Positions 1-10,839 of a DNA stretch of 28,600 nt are shown here, piece after piece. Under the pieces are notes generated by a model. It worked only from the letters and a program-made list of their open reading frames with translations, was not told the DNA's origin and ran no database searches. The DNA is from Larix sibirica. Its lineage: Eukaryota; Streptophyta; Pinopsida; Pinales; Pinaceae. The stretch spans positions 163,611 through 192,210 of the forward strand of contig NWUY0300003211.1 of NCBI GenBank assembly GCA_004151065.3, written 5' to 3'. The number at the start of each line of letters is the position of its first letter. The stretch's first letter is position 1. The position numbers were made by a program, and so were the translations under genes.

Positions 1-1273
1 AGGGTAAATAGTGTGTCTCATGTGAATGCTTATGCTTTTGATTATCATTTGATTTCAAGTACTACTATAATTCCGCATTAAGATAAAAAAATTAACAATC
101 ATGAGATGGTGGCACCCTCCTCAAGTGTTTTTAGGGATTTTCTCCTCATGTATGTGCACTCACTCAGTTGCTTGTGAATGCACTCAATTGTATGTGCCTC
201 ATTTAATTAGAACTGGCGATTGGGAAGTCTTGAGACAATCTAACCTAGTTTGGAGAGTATGCATGACTAACTAAGGGTATTTGGATCTAGTTAAACCTCA
301 ATAGCACCTCTTGCACTGCATGAGCATTTCAAATTTCCTCCTACCCTAATTCGAATTGCCTTTCCCGTTTATTATTTAATCTCTTTTCATTTATTGAATC
401 TTAATGTAATACACCATTTTCTTTCTCTAATGTTATTGAATTCTCTCTTTTATATGATGATTAATGTTTAGCACATTTGTTGCATGAATTTGTGGATTTT
501 TGATCTCATTCAAAATATTGCTATTTTTTTTAGTATCTAAATCTATATGCTCAAATTCTACAATAAGAACTCATCTTCTTCAGCTCCAACATTGGTTTGG
601 AACAATAAATGCAAGTAGAAGGATTTCCTGAGAGCCAAGAGATGCAAGCAGAATGATTAGATGCAACACTTTTCCTCAAATGCAAAAGTTGCTTCATTCT
701 CAACATACTAAGTTACTTTGTTGAAAAATCGATTGTTTAACATCCTCATGTGCTTATTTTCTAGGGTCTGGATTCCTACGTACCCACTGACTATTTCATC
801 TGTTGTTTGTTGGTTTCTCTACATGCTATCCAAGACTACAAACAAGGAAAGGACTAAATTTGTTTCAAATTATTTTTTCAAAGCTTTCAAAAGATACCTA
901 TAGTAATTCATTTTTAATACCACATACTCATATATTCCCATGTAGACTCAAACTCAGAAAGATGGGAACCTCCATATACAACCAAAAACTTTCCCCGATT
1001 ATTCCAAAGAAGTCAAATTGTACAAGGAATAGAACACTGTTCATCTCCTAGAACCTCATGTATCTAAAAACCTCTTTTAAAATTTGAATCTTCCAACCAT
1101 AGCACAGTTCTTGGTTCAAGTTGCATACCATCCATTTATTTCTTCCATTTATTTCCATATAGAAGATTCTAATTCATCGTGAATTTAGACAATTTCACCA
1201 TGAGAACGACTGCTTTGATGGATATGGAAAGAATCACTGCCATTCTCATGAACTTCAAGAGGCATCCATTCAA
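1..1273. other. Unassigned AT-rich intergenic stretch
   Basis: I see no gene, RNA gene or recognisable transposon domain here. The two plus-strand reading frames near 718-903 and 803-1051 overlap in different frames, show no motif and have no protein-like composition, so I treat them as chance. The sequence is AT-rich with short T-runs. It could belong to the non-coding part (LTR or 3' region) of the gypsy-type element whose polyprotein tail lies at 3989-4168 on the minus strand, but nothing in the sequence shows this directly. Confidence 0.4.
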
Positions 1274-1669
1274 TTATTTTCTTTTACAAATGAGAACCAT
1301 GATCTGCAACAAGCTCAATAATTGACCTTTTTGGCAACCCTTTGCATTGCATGATAAAGTAAAAGGTAGCTTGTTCCATATTTGATCAAAATAAGAGACT
1401 CTAACCTCTGGATGTTGTTGTATCCACTCTGCTCCACAATCAAATACCATATTTACATTATCCAATTTATTCATATCTTCTTTAAGGCTTACCACACCAC
1501 CAAACTGATAATCAACAACTAGCACATATGCACAATCACCATACTTTACCATAGTCGACTTACTCAAGCTTCTTGACAACAATGATATAAATTCCATAGA
1601 ATAAATCTTCACCAATGTGTGCAAAAGAATGAATTCACTTGGTTTCTTGAGACAGAGCACCAACATCAA
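1274..1669 (-). CDS. Unrecognised 131-codon reading frame, possible gene or transposon fragment
   Basis: An open frame of 131 codons with a mixed, protein-like composition, including residues such as KYGDCAYVLVVDYQFGGVV and FDCGAEWIQQHPEV, and a lysine/glutamine-rich C-terminus. I do not recognise the family and see no signal peptide, membrane segment or catalytic motif. It is longer than most chance frames in this AT-rich stretch. The nearest other minus-strand frame is 2305-2565, upstream in its direction, so both could be pieces of one decayed coding region. A chance frame is also possible. No promoter or splice structure can be defended. Confidence 0.25.
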   Translation of the reverse strand: MMLVLCLKKPSEFILLHTLVKIYSMEFISLLSRSLSKSTMVKYGDCAYVLVVDYQFGGVVSLKEDMNKLDNVNMVFDCGAEWIQQHPEVRVSYFDQIWNKLPFTLSCNAKGCQKGQLLSLLQIMVLICKRK

Positions 1670-2304
1670 CCCTCAACAAAGCAAGCTATGCAACATTATC
1701 CCACTCCCCATGGGAATTATGACTATTTTTTACTACAAATGCTTCTCCATGAAGACCTCCAACCTTTCCCTTGTATCGAAGTGACTGACTTGCTTGACAT
1801 TCTCTCACTTGACCTAATGATTGATGGTCACATGAGACATTTGAAAGGTCTTATAAAGCAGCATGTGGCAGGACAGGAAACTAGAACAACGACAATATAA
1901 CACTTGAATAGAAATTGGAAAAGCAATGTTGGGGCTTTGAATCACGCTTCATCAATAGAAGTTGGACAACGTATTCTAATGAAATATATGAAAAAGTATT
2001 TATGCTCCATGCTCCTAATTTCCCTTCTACAATTGCTTTGCTGGATGGTTCACTTGCTACTGGTGGCTTTGCAAGCTCAATTTATTGCCACAAGTGTTGT
2101 TTATTGTTAGTTGTATAGTGAGACCTATTTTTATTAGTATTGTTGGAAACCAATTCTCTCCAGAGCATGACCGAACTCATGAAGCTCCTCGAGCTGGAAA
2201 GGAGAATCAAAGAGAAATTTTCTATGAAAGGAAACTCTCCATCTACATACATGTCTAGCTTTCTTGAAAATCAATCTTAAAGTTTGTTTGTGAATGATTT
2301 GCTA
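1670..2304. other. Unassigned stretch with overlapping short frames
   Basis: Plus-strand frames at 1619-1900, 1904-2110 and 1915-2118 occur here. The first overlaps the minus-strand frame 1274-1669. The last two overlap each other in different frames. None shows a motif I recognise. I cannot say which, if any, is a real coding remnant. Confidence 0.3.
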
Positions 2305-2565
2305 TCAACAATATTTTTTGAAAAAATGTTTCAAACCTCTTTGTGGTGATCCTTTAGGCTGATCTCCTAGTGAAACACCCAATCTATTGACATATCTTGC
2401 ATCTAACCTGCAAAACCACTTTTCTTTGTAAAGAAAACATAATACAATATTGCTATCCATGTATGGAGCAATGGCCTCTTGGGATTCCGTGAACATGCAC
2501 TCGATCAACTTGCATGGCTTAAACATGGTTGTGTTGGTTCTCCTATACATTGTGTCATGTTGCAT
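2305..2565 (-). CDS. Unrecognised 86-codon reading frame, possible coding remnant
   Basis: An 86-codon frame with protein-like composition: segments such as FKPCKLIECMFTES and CFLYKEKWFCRLDARYVNRL, and five cysteines. I do not recognise a family. It lies upstream of 1274-1669 in the minus direction, and its end is followed by several stops. It could be part of a decayed gene or of an unidentified transposon. A chance frame cannot be excluded. Confidence 0.2.
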   Translation of the reverse strand: MQHDTMYRRTNTTMFKPCKLIECMFTESQEAIAPYMDSNIVLCFLYKEKWFCRLDARYVNRLGVSLGDQPKGSPQRGLKHFFKKYC

Positions 2566-3515
2566 TGTTTGAACGTTTGAACATGGTTAGCTAGGTTCAT
2601 GGCCTCAATGTGGCAATTTGTTCACATGTCTTGTTTGTTGCAGATACAGAGGATGATCCAAGTTACACCATGATATGATTACATATGCAATTTGTGTCCA
2701 CTTGTATCTGCAATATCCACCAACTCTATTTCAAATGATGGGACAATTACTTATCATTTAAATTTACTATGCCTGAAAATACGTTCCCTGGGTAGGTATC
2801 CCATGGTAGAAACTTCTCCCTTTGGATAGGTAAAACTTCTCTTGGATTATAAAATGGTTCCCTATTCCTCAATCCAAGACAGAAGTAAACCAGTGGACAG
2901 TAACATCATCCTAGACCTAGTCCATGCACAAGCAAGCAAACAATGGATGAAACACATGAGATAGATGACCTACCTCACTTTTGATGGTTGTCCTCGTTGC
3001 TCCTAGGTTGATCCATCTCCTATCCTTGAGATATGGGATTATGGACCTATTCACAAGCAAAAGGCAATACCTTCTCCAAATCCACAAGTGTATAAACAAA
3101 GATCTAACTATCAAATGATATACACATTCATACATCCATCATGAAAGACATGAAATTGGGAGAAATAGGCCATGTTTGTATTGAATGGAAAGCCATAAAG
3201 AAGCACATTCAAATTATACATGACTTAGCAGCAACATCTCCTCCAAGCTCTCCTTCCAGGCCCCTTGAGAATTAGACTAGCATAAGGATGGCATCTTTAA
3301 TATTTCTTTCCATGTCCCAAATACAAAGAGTGAGCTCACTTTATAGGATTTGAGAGGCCAAATTACTCGAAGAAAGGATTAAATCAAGAGAGGATATGTT
3401 TGATAATGAAATATTAGGTTTGATTAGAATGAAGAATGAAGAGATACTCGAATGATAGGCTTATCCCTTCAAAATCTGATCCAAATATTGCTCCTTGGTT
3501 CATGCCAAGTAATTG
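2566..3515. other. Unassigned stretch
   Basis: No coding region, RNA gene or repeat that I can support. The minus-strand frame 2917-3135 has no motif and looks like a chance frame. The right part may be the 3' untranslated or LTR portion of the minus-strand gypsy remnant, because it lies downstream of that polyprotein's stop codon at 3989-3991. I could not find paired LTR ends. Confidence 0.35.
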
Positions 3516-3614
3516 AGGAAAAATTATCGCTCCCCCAAGCAAGGCCATTGAGTGATAAAAAGTGGAATTATCACTCCCCTAAGACTAAGTGTCTGGAATT
3601 ATTACTCCCTAAAC
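3516..3614 (-). repeat. Three degenerate copies of a purine-rich motif (polypurine-tract-like)
   Basis: On the minus strand the motif reads roughly TTAGGGGAGTGATAATTCC. Copies occur at 3516-3539, 3564-3583 and 3595-3614, with start-to-start spacings of 48 and 31 bp. They lie about 375-475 bases downstream of the stop codon of the gypsy polyprotein remnant, where a Ty3/gypsy element would carry its polypurine tract and the start of its 3' LTR. A GGGGAG run followed by TGATAAT would fit such a junction. The repetition is seen directly. The role is inference. Confidence 0.45.
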
Positions 3615-3988
3615 AAGGGGAGGGGGTAACAATTCTCTTCCAAGGCTCAAACTAGGGTTTAGGAAGGCGGGTTTCAACCCCTAAATGATAGGATTCTCTC
3701 CCAAATTTGTCTAGGTAGTGAACTAACCACATCCTAAAGGGTCCTAACACCGCTAGGGAGCATAACAATAATGATTCTCATGGTGATGAAGCAATGTTCC
3801 ATGTATACTGACTAGCACCATCTAAAAATACAAAGTATGCCAACATATGCGCATTTAAGCATAAAGCAGGATAAGAAGTCATATATGAAACATGATCTCA
3901 CACGCAATAGAAGGAAAAAAATCACACCACACCAAAAACACACCAAACTATGGCACAAATATGTACAAAGTATGAATGTAGGATGACC

Positions 3989-4168
3989 CTATGCATAGTA
4001 ATTCTTTAGGTAGAGCCCATTATGAGGCTTTCCTAATGGGATTCCATCGTATACAACCAACTCATAAGCACCTTTTTCCAACACTTGCTTAACGATGTAA
4101 GGACCGTTCCACATGGATTCAAACTTGCTTGCCCCCAGTTTATCATGAATTTGCTCTACAATGACAAC
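3989..4168 (-). pseudogene. C-terminal end of a Ty3/gypsy-type polyprotein (integrase tail remnant)
   Basis: Reading the minus strand gives an uninterrupted ~60-codon frame that ends at a stop codon at 3989-3991. It contains the block found at the end of plant Ty3/gypsy integrases: a KFESMWNGPYIVKQVL segment, then a GAYEL segment, then the terminal NGLYLKNYYA. In intact elements this tail follows the integrase core and helps position the cDNA on chromatin. Everything upstream (protease, RT, RNase H, integrase core) is missing, because the frame is cut off near 4168 where the plus-strand LINE A begins. It is therefore a fragment and cannot function. Assignment to the family is confident. The exact left and right limits of the parent element are not known. 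Confidence 0.75.
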
Positions 4169-5904
4169 CTACTATTTCGAGATCTAATTGAAAAACGACA
4201 TCTTATTGAACTTGAGCTAGTGGAGGGGGGATTTACTTGGTCAAACTTGCGCTCTGTATCTCAACATATTGCTTGTCATCTCGATCGTTTCTTAATATCA
4301 GAAGCATTAATGATGGATGGACTCTTACTAGATTATAGCATTCTCCCAATCGTAGGTTCTGATCACTAGCCTATACAACTATGGTTGGATATCATGGGTG
4401 TCCCCAAGAATTTCCCCTTATGATTCTAAAAATTTGGTTGACACACCCATAATTCAATGAAAAAATGCAGCAGTGGTGGGGTGAGATCATAATTCCTCAC
4501 GGAACTTTAATGTTTAAATTCCAAAAGAAGCTGAAGGAAATTAAATAGAAGCTGAAGGAGTGGAACAAGAATAATTTTTGAAACATTTTTTATTCCTAGA
4601 AGGTCCTTGAATAACATCTCCAAGCAATCCAATAAGCTTATATCTCTGAAGGACATATCAAGCAACTTTAGAAGGAGGAACACCTAGTGAAGCAAAAATA
4701 TGAGGAGCTCTATGCCGAACAAGAAATTTTATGGTGACAGAAATCAAGGATTCAATGGCTAAAGGAGGGAGATACGAATACCATATTCTTCCATCAATTG
4801 ATGATATAAGGCCAACACATATATCATATATTCAATTTGTAGAATGCGCAAGGGAAATCCATTACCACCCATGAGGAGACAAAGCATGATATTACCTCTT
4901 ATTACAAAGATCTCCTCTTGAAGTCGATACTAGATTTCTCAGCTACAATGAAAAAAATCACATAGCACATCCCTTCCCTCATCTCAGAAGATCAAAACGA
5001 GGCCCTAATGAGGCCAATAACTTAGGAGGAAGTTGATCAATCCATTCATGAAATGAAAGCGGGTAAATCACATGCTCCCGATGGCTTTACCATGGACTTC
5101 TTCCACCACTCTTGGAATCTCATACGAGAAGAATTTTGGCAAATCATCGAAGATTCCAAATCATCAGGAATGGTCCTTTCAACTCTCAATGCCACATTCA
5201 TTACTCTAATACCGAAGGAGGAGGCCAATAAACACAAGAAATTTTTGACCTATTGCTTTGTGTAATGTTATCTACAAGATCATAACCAAGACCATTGCTC
5301 TTCATCTCAAACTAATTCTTCTGCACATCATTTCTCATGAGTAGACCAACTATGTAGAGGGGAGGTAGATTCTGGATAGTGTCATTCTTTCCCATGAAGT
5401 TATCCATTCCATGTAGACTTCAAGAACTCAAGGTATGATCCTCAAACATCACCTTTCCAAATCCTTTGACACGATAAGCTAGTAGTATATGCGTAGCATT
5501 CTTTTGGATTTTGGTTTCATCTCATATTGGGTAAGCCAGGTCTTAAATCTCACTTTTTTGCCTTCTTTTTTTATCTTGGTTAGTGGATCACCATCTACTC
5601 CCTTCCCTCCTCTCACAGAATTATTCAAGGAAACTCATTATCACCTTTCTTTTTTGTTATTATGGAAGAAGGCCTAAGTAGAACTATCAAAGCTGGCACA
5701 GGAGAAGGATCCCTTCATGAGATATCTTTTCATGATCTCAACTCTCTCATTACCCACAACCAATTTGTGGATGACACAATGATGATGGGTCTACCCATGT
5801 TTAGGGAGCATACAAGTATGCATTCCATCCTTGATGAGTTCAATGCTACCTCATGAACCTATATTAATCATGACAAATCACAAGTCTTCTTCTTTAACCC
5901 CCCA
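4169..5904 (+). mobile_element. LINE A, 5' part: truncated non-LTR retrotransposon
   Basis: This is the upstream half of a plant L1-type LINE. It starts abruptly inside the endonuclease domain, so ORF1 and most of the endonuclease are absent, as in many 5'-truncated LINE copies. It then runs through the linker and most of the RT domain to 5904, where the LTR element interrupts it. The rest of the same copy resumes at 14847. The left limit is approximate: the minus-strand gypsy match runs to about 4168, although a possible 7-bp duplication would place the LINE start near 4148. Frames are broken by many stops and shifts. Confidence 0.8.
4169..5904 (+). pseudogene. LINE A ORF2, part 1: endonuclease tail and reverse transcriptase fingers/palm (broken)
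   Basis: The first ~65 codons give the end of an APE-like endonuclease: FTWSNLRSVSQHIACHLDRF and then GSDH near 4355-4366, the C-terminal catalytic Ser-Asp-His. The next codon is TAG where Trp is expected. A linker follows with a WLKEGD.NT.FFH segment near 4755-4790. The RT begins with a MKAGKSHAPDGFTMDFF block at 5053-5103, then NATFITLIPKE, and reaches the active-site FVDD at 5764-5775. The frame then runs through a TGA at 5854-5856 to DKSQVFFFN just before the LTR insertion. In life ORF2 nicks target DNA and copies element RNA onto the exposed 3' end. At least six frames or stops break this copy, so it is dead. Confidence 0.8.
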
Positions 5905-7655
5905 TGTTGGGTTTCAACTTTGATCAATTTTGCACTTACTAGACAACTCCTTCTTACTTGCATTTATCCATTTTACCCGTCGCTTTCCTTCCCTTTTCTT
6001 ATTATACTTAGTATGTTCACAATCCAAGCTCCATAAAACTAAATAAGGTAATTATCCACAATTTTACGTGATTTCTTGTGCTTTGGTACACATTTCAAAA
6101 TAAGATTGGTTTTAGCTAATTATCTCTGGATTTTGTACCCACTTTGTATATTCTACAGGACTTGAATTATTACTGAAATCCTATATGTATTACTGGAACA
6201 GTTGGAAATGTTTTATTATTGGAACTATAGGAGATTACGGTCTACCAGAACTGAAAATTGCTGGCTACCAGAATGAGCAGTCCAGTAATCTAGCGATGTC
6301 ATCTTTTGACGGTGCGTATTACTGGAATTGCATGGATTAAAAGACAAGATTTATTCCCCAATGTGCGCCTGGCATTCTACACTAAGATCTATGACAATCC
6401 TGTTGATTGGACTCGTGATTAATAATTATAGAATCATATGTAATTTGGATTTCATGTCTCAATTTCATGTTGATAGTCATGAGATTGAATATCAAGATAT
6501 TTTCCTATGTTTTCCATTCTATGTCTATCTATGGTAAATTGAGATCCATGTTGAATGGATCATTGTTGTAACTAAATACATATGAACTTATATATATTGT
6601 GAGACGGTCATATGGAGTGGCAGGGGGTGGATTGAAAAAATCAATAATGATATTTTGATTAATAAAATCACATTGTTACAAGTTTATTTGTGAATGTAAT
6701 TTCCTACAATACACTCAGCCAGGAAGCCCCCCTGTTATGAGTCGCACTTGCAAAGTTGGATTATAGGTTTGATTTGTGCATACATGATTGTTATTTTTAA
6801 TTCTGCTTCATATTCATTTCAAAGGTTTGGTTAATGTTATGCATTTTGTTCTATATTAATCCTATAAAGCATGTTTAATATTTTTACAATTTTGTTGCAT
6901 ATTCATCTTAGAGAAACATATAGATTTATAATTATGTTTTAGTTTTATCTTTTATTTTTAGTTTAAGTTAATAGAGAACGATTAGTGTTGCAAATTTAGT
7001 TTGAAGTCAATAGGATTAGTTAGTGAACGCTTAGATTTATTTCACAATATTTACATGCTTTCGATTTTTTGAAAGGATATTTATTTGATTGGTGTGCTCT
7101 AGCAACTGAAAGGCTGTAAACCTGAGAAGTTCAGATGTGAATCTAACTGACACAAGACCTAGACTATGATATTTTCTTCTGCTTGGTTTATTTTTTTGAA
7201 CAGTGTGATTATACCATTTCTCTAGTTGATGACAAAAAAAATATTGATTGCTTTCTGGACATACTGATAACTTTGGTAGCTGGTAAAAGATCATTGATTG
7301 TTTCGAAGCTAGTTGTTGGGTATACTAGGTGATTCCACATAGTCTGTTGGTTGTTATACGGAGGGGTGTAGTATGATTTATTTATTGTTTGTATATTTTG
7401 AGCATCAAGACCATATTGTTATTTGAACATTGTGATAATATTAACCAAGATCCTAATTCACAAATACTGAAACTTTAAGGGTCATTGATTAGTATAAACA
7501 CAATGAATTCATTCAATCTGTTTACGACTTCTTTAGAGCAGTTTAGCAAGTGATTCCTAGTTCCGCATATATTTTGCACATCACCTCACAAGCTTATGAA
7601 TAGCTCTGTTTGATAATTTATGTAAGGTAAAATCAAGCAATTATTTTGCGCAACA
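5905..7655 (+). repeat. 5' LTR (1751 bp)
   Basis: A direct repeat of 12997-14846. It starts TGTTGGGTTTC and ends GCGCAACA, so the first and last five bases are inverted copies of each other. It holds a cluster of TTACTGGAA-type motifs at about 6165-6330, a TATA-like run at 6589-6596 and an AATAAA at 6661-6666. This order would give a U3 region of ~0.7 kb followed by R and U5. It lacks most of an ~85-100-bp segment present in the 3' LTR near 13970-14060. Confidence 0.9.
6589..6596 (+). promoter_or_regulatory. Candidate LTR TATA box (5' LTR)
   Basis: TATATATA, about 685 bases into the LTR. It is preserved at the matching place in the 3' LTR (13681-13688). An AATAAA lies about 70 bases downstream at 6661-6666. 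Conservation in both copies and the position fit an RNA polymerase II start for the element's transcript. This is inferred from position only, and AT-rich DNA yields such runs by chance. Confidence 0.4.
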
Positions 7656-7658
7656 TTT

Positions 7659-7676
7659 TGGCATCGTTGTCGGGGA
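7659..7676 (+). promoter_or_regulatory. Primer-binding site, tRNA-Asp type
   Basis: TGGCATCGTTGTCGGGGA starts three bases after the CAACA end of the 5' LTR. The complement of the 3' end of plant tRNA-Asp(GTC) is TGGCGCCGTTGCCGGGGA as I recall it. The site matches at 15 of 18 positions, and the three differences are all transitions (G to A, C to T, C to T), as expected from decay of methylated cytosines. The tRNA would prime minus-strand DNA synthesis. This fixes the element's orientation as plus. Confidence 0.85.
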
Positions 7677-7910
7677 GGTGTCAAAGAACTAGGTCTTAGT
7701 TGATGTTTAATTTCTTGTTATAATTTGATTGTTTTTTCAGAAATTTTAATAAAATTTCTTTTCTTATATCATCTTTTCTAATAGATTATCCAAATCCTAA
7801 AACACAAGGAGGTATTTCGGTAAGATGTGAGGTAAGAACCTGTGCGCCAACTTGCTTCAGTGGGTACAATGCTTTAGTGGATTTAGAAGATGTGGCACTA
7901 GGTGAATTGA

Positions 7911-7985
7911 TGCATTGGTAAATTTGGTTTTTAGTTCTTTCTATTTCATGCATTGGTAGATTTTGTTTCTAGTTATTTTATTTCA
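7911..7985 (+). repeat. Imperfect tandem duplication, two ~38-bp units
   Basis: The units at 7911-7948 and 7949-7985 both begin TGCATTGGTA and end TTTCA, with a few substitutions and a one-base length difference. They lie in the leader of the LTR element, ~240 bases after the primer-binding site. Confidence 0.7.
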
Positions 7986-8024
7986 GTTTGATACATGGAA
8001 GAAGGGGAGAGCTTCGTGTCAACG

Positions 8025-8049
8025 AAGAACTTGGTGACAACAAGTTCTT
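8025..8049 (+). other. Short perfect inverted repeat (hairpin) in the LTR element leader
   Basis: AAGAACTTG at 8025-8033 and its reverse complement CAAGTTCTT at 8041-8049 are separated by 7 bases. RNA from this strand could fold a 9-bp stem. It lies ~350 bases after the primer-binding site, a region that holds packaging and dimerisation structures in retroelements generally. That role is speculation here. Confidence 0.4.
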
Positions 8050-8543
8050 GGTAGCATGGAGTGTCGGAGTACATGCTTTGCTTTGATTTGAAGTTTGTTT
8101 TGCATAGGAGTTGTAGTTTTTAATTCAAAAATAAAAATAAATACTCTCTCTACACTAATCCATGTGTAGGACAAGGACTATTATCCATCCAAGTGAGTTC
8201 AATCATACTCAAGAATTGTTTGGAAAAGGAAGATGTACTCCAAAAAATCTCCCAAAGCCTTGCAGCAACATGGAATATTTATGCATCTTAGAAGGAGCAA
8301 ATCATGACATTCATAAGGAACATCTCTGCATCTGAGGAAGGAATAGAAGACCAAAAGGATCATGAGAAACAATAATATTTAGCAGTCCTCCTTGATTCTC
8401 CTTGCAGAACTGGAGAAGAGGATAAAGATCTATGGAAAACATCAAATGAAGAGCAAGTTTTGGAACCTGAAAATGAAGAGTCTCTTGGTAGTTTGTGATC
8501 ATATATTTTTTGCACCAGCCAAACGATTGAATATCCAGAAGGC

Positions 8544-8804
8544 ATGGAAAAGGAGAACCTACAAACCAGTGGTGATAAAGAGAACCAAGGGCATGGTGAT
8601 GAAGAGAACCAAGGGCATAGTGATTACATTGAAGAATGGTTACAGACAATCATCCGACCAAAGCATCACTTCCTTATTCAATACTTCTTGGCATCAAATC
8701 AAGAGGACCAACTAGCCTCTCATATTCAAATGGACATCAAGGTACATTTTTCATATTTGGATATGAGTATATTTCTAATCATGTTGAGCACATGGCTCCA
8801 CTAG
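8544..8804 (+). pseudogene. Acidic 86-codon frame with three 8-residue repeats, unknown function
   Basis: The frame begins MEKENLQTSGD and continues with KENQGHGD and EENQGHSD, so three 8-residue units follow one another. The last two come from a 24-bp direct repeat at 8580-8603 and 8604-8624. A hydrophilic IEEWLQTIIRPKHH segment follows, and a hydrophobic end. In the same frame upstream, from ~8330 to 8543, the sequence is acidic but broken by stops. It could be the degraded N-terminal region of an element-encoded protein. I do not recognise a family. The overlapping frames at 8392-8715 and 8311-8649 look less protein-like. Confidence 0.3.
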
Positions 8805-10781
8805 AAGTATTCCTACAATTGAGAAGAGGTCTTCCTTTTTCTTAAGTAGGGTAGGGTAATGAATAAACTTTAATAAATGCTTGCTCATCTCTAATCATAG
8901 CTCAACAGTCTAGTTTATTAATAATAAGGGATCACCTTCAGAGACCATCTCCATCTCATTTTGTCAAATAATTCCATGGAAATAATATTCATGCCTTGGG
9001 TCTTTGCTTGTGAAAGTGAAATTTCCTGTGTATAACCCTTCATTGCTCTGCAATTTGAATATTTATGCTCTTTAAAAAAAGTATGAATAAATGTATGAAA
9101 TGTTGGGGGATATATAGGCTGAATATTATGGCATAACAAGCAACAAATTTGTAGAAACATACTTCCTGTAGCTTTATATTGGATTTGTATACCCCTGCAC
9201 ATTGCTCATATATTTTGATGTGTTATGGGGATCCAATGGTCAAAGAAAAAATCTGAAAGTGTTATAAAAAATGATAGAGTTATTACAACTTTCAGATGAG
9301 TATGTTGTGTGTGGTGTGTCATCTCAATATTTGCTCAGAAATTAGATCTGCAAACCTTTCCCTAAAACATTGTTAATCTAATTAAGGAGGCAGAATCTAA
9401 TTTCTATTATCAACATTGAAAAGAAATCCTGTAGCTGCGATAAATTCTGATAAGTCCTCCACAATGTTCGTAAGCATACAATTGTGATTCTACCACATGA
9501 TTTCCTTGCCAAGTGTCCCAATATGGTTTCATATCAACTCTAGGTTTGATGAGCAAACAATGGATTCATAGTTAAAGCTTTCGTCAATTCTTGTCCCCAT
9601 GAAAGTCTGTTAAAGAGAAAACTGAGATTCATGATATTAGAGATATTATTCTATGCAGAATAACATACAAGATCGAGTCTGTCTTTTATTTTTTCCTAAA
9701 AAATCAATCTGATTTCAAATATCGTTATCTTAAAATATGCTTTTCTATTATCGAGTTCTATTCAGAACGGGGATTTGATTATTTATGTATTGGACACAAT
9801 TTACATGTGTATGATGCGATGTAGGAAGTACGGAGGATGGAAGATGGGAATCAGTGCTTAAACAATTATGATGTTCAGAGTCAAGCTACTATTGAAGAGG
9901 GGAATCACTGCCTGCTCTTTTTCAAATAAGGAAACATATCTTTAGGGAAATTTGTTTCACATATTCTGCATGTAATTAGATGAATTTGCAGGTGCATGTG
10001 ATTTCTCAAGAATGGATGCAAGAAGAATGATGTGTGGATCAAATTCAAATCTCATTGTTAATGTTATTATATCAGAATCCATTGCTTGGGATAATTAAAG
10101 GATCTCTTGGTGAGGTAGTCGTGGTCACTGCTGTACACCATAAGTATCCATGAACAATACTTAGTCCCTTGCTTCATTTGCATGAGGATATGAAAACTTG
10201 TGAGTGTGGGGGAGAGGGAGATGCCCCTTTCCATTCAACATTTCAAGCAACATCCCGTGGTTCTTCTTAGAGGAAGTACTCAGATCAATACTTAATGGCA
10301 TAAATTGTTTTGACCATATGTCACAGATGGTACATCAAAACGATATGAAATTTGGAGGAGAGATGGAACAAAGTAAGACAAACAAATCCTGAAAGTTTCA
10401 AGTCAAACCAATTTTTATTTTTGGAGAAATGAGCCACCATCACCTACAACCAATTCACGTTTTTATCGAAAATCGTGAACTGGGTTTTGCTAAAAATTGG
10501 TGTGATTATGAATATTAATGGTCCTAACATCCTCACAAAAAATCCGACCAACCTAGTTTGGCATTTGTGAGAAATATAGCAATAAGCATCTCCATATTTT
10601 ATGGTAGTTGCAGCTGAAGGAAAATTGGTAAGAACCTATTAGAACTTCCAATAATAGGCAATTTGAAGATTTGGCCAAATTTTGAAAAGAAGGACAAATG
10701 AAAATGAAGATGGTAATAAAATAAGGTAATATTCCTATTCCTATTTTTATTTTTTGAATTTTTCCATTTTAGTTGAATAAA

Positions 10782-10839
10782 TGAAAAACAATTTTTGTAG
10801 CTAATAAATTTGAAAAACAATTTTTGTAGCTAATAAATT
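10782..10839 (+). repeat. Perfect 29-bp tandem duplication
   Basis: The 29 bases at 10782-10810 are repeated without a difference at 10811-10839; each unit starts TGAAAAACAA and ends CTAATAAATT. Perfect identity in a region that otherwise looks old suggests a recent local slippage or repair duplication. Confidence 0.9.

Noticed and set aside
5905-7655. The 1.75-kb direct repeat pair considered as a segmental duplication
   Set aside because: Terminal TGTTG...CAACA, a primer-binding site and a polypurine tract at the inner edges identify the pair as LTRs.
8311-8649. 112-codon minus-strand frame in the LTR element interior
   Set aside because: It lies antisense to the better supported repeat-bearing frame at 8544-8804 and has no motif. 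It is most likely a shadow frame.
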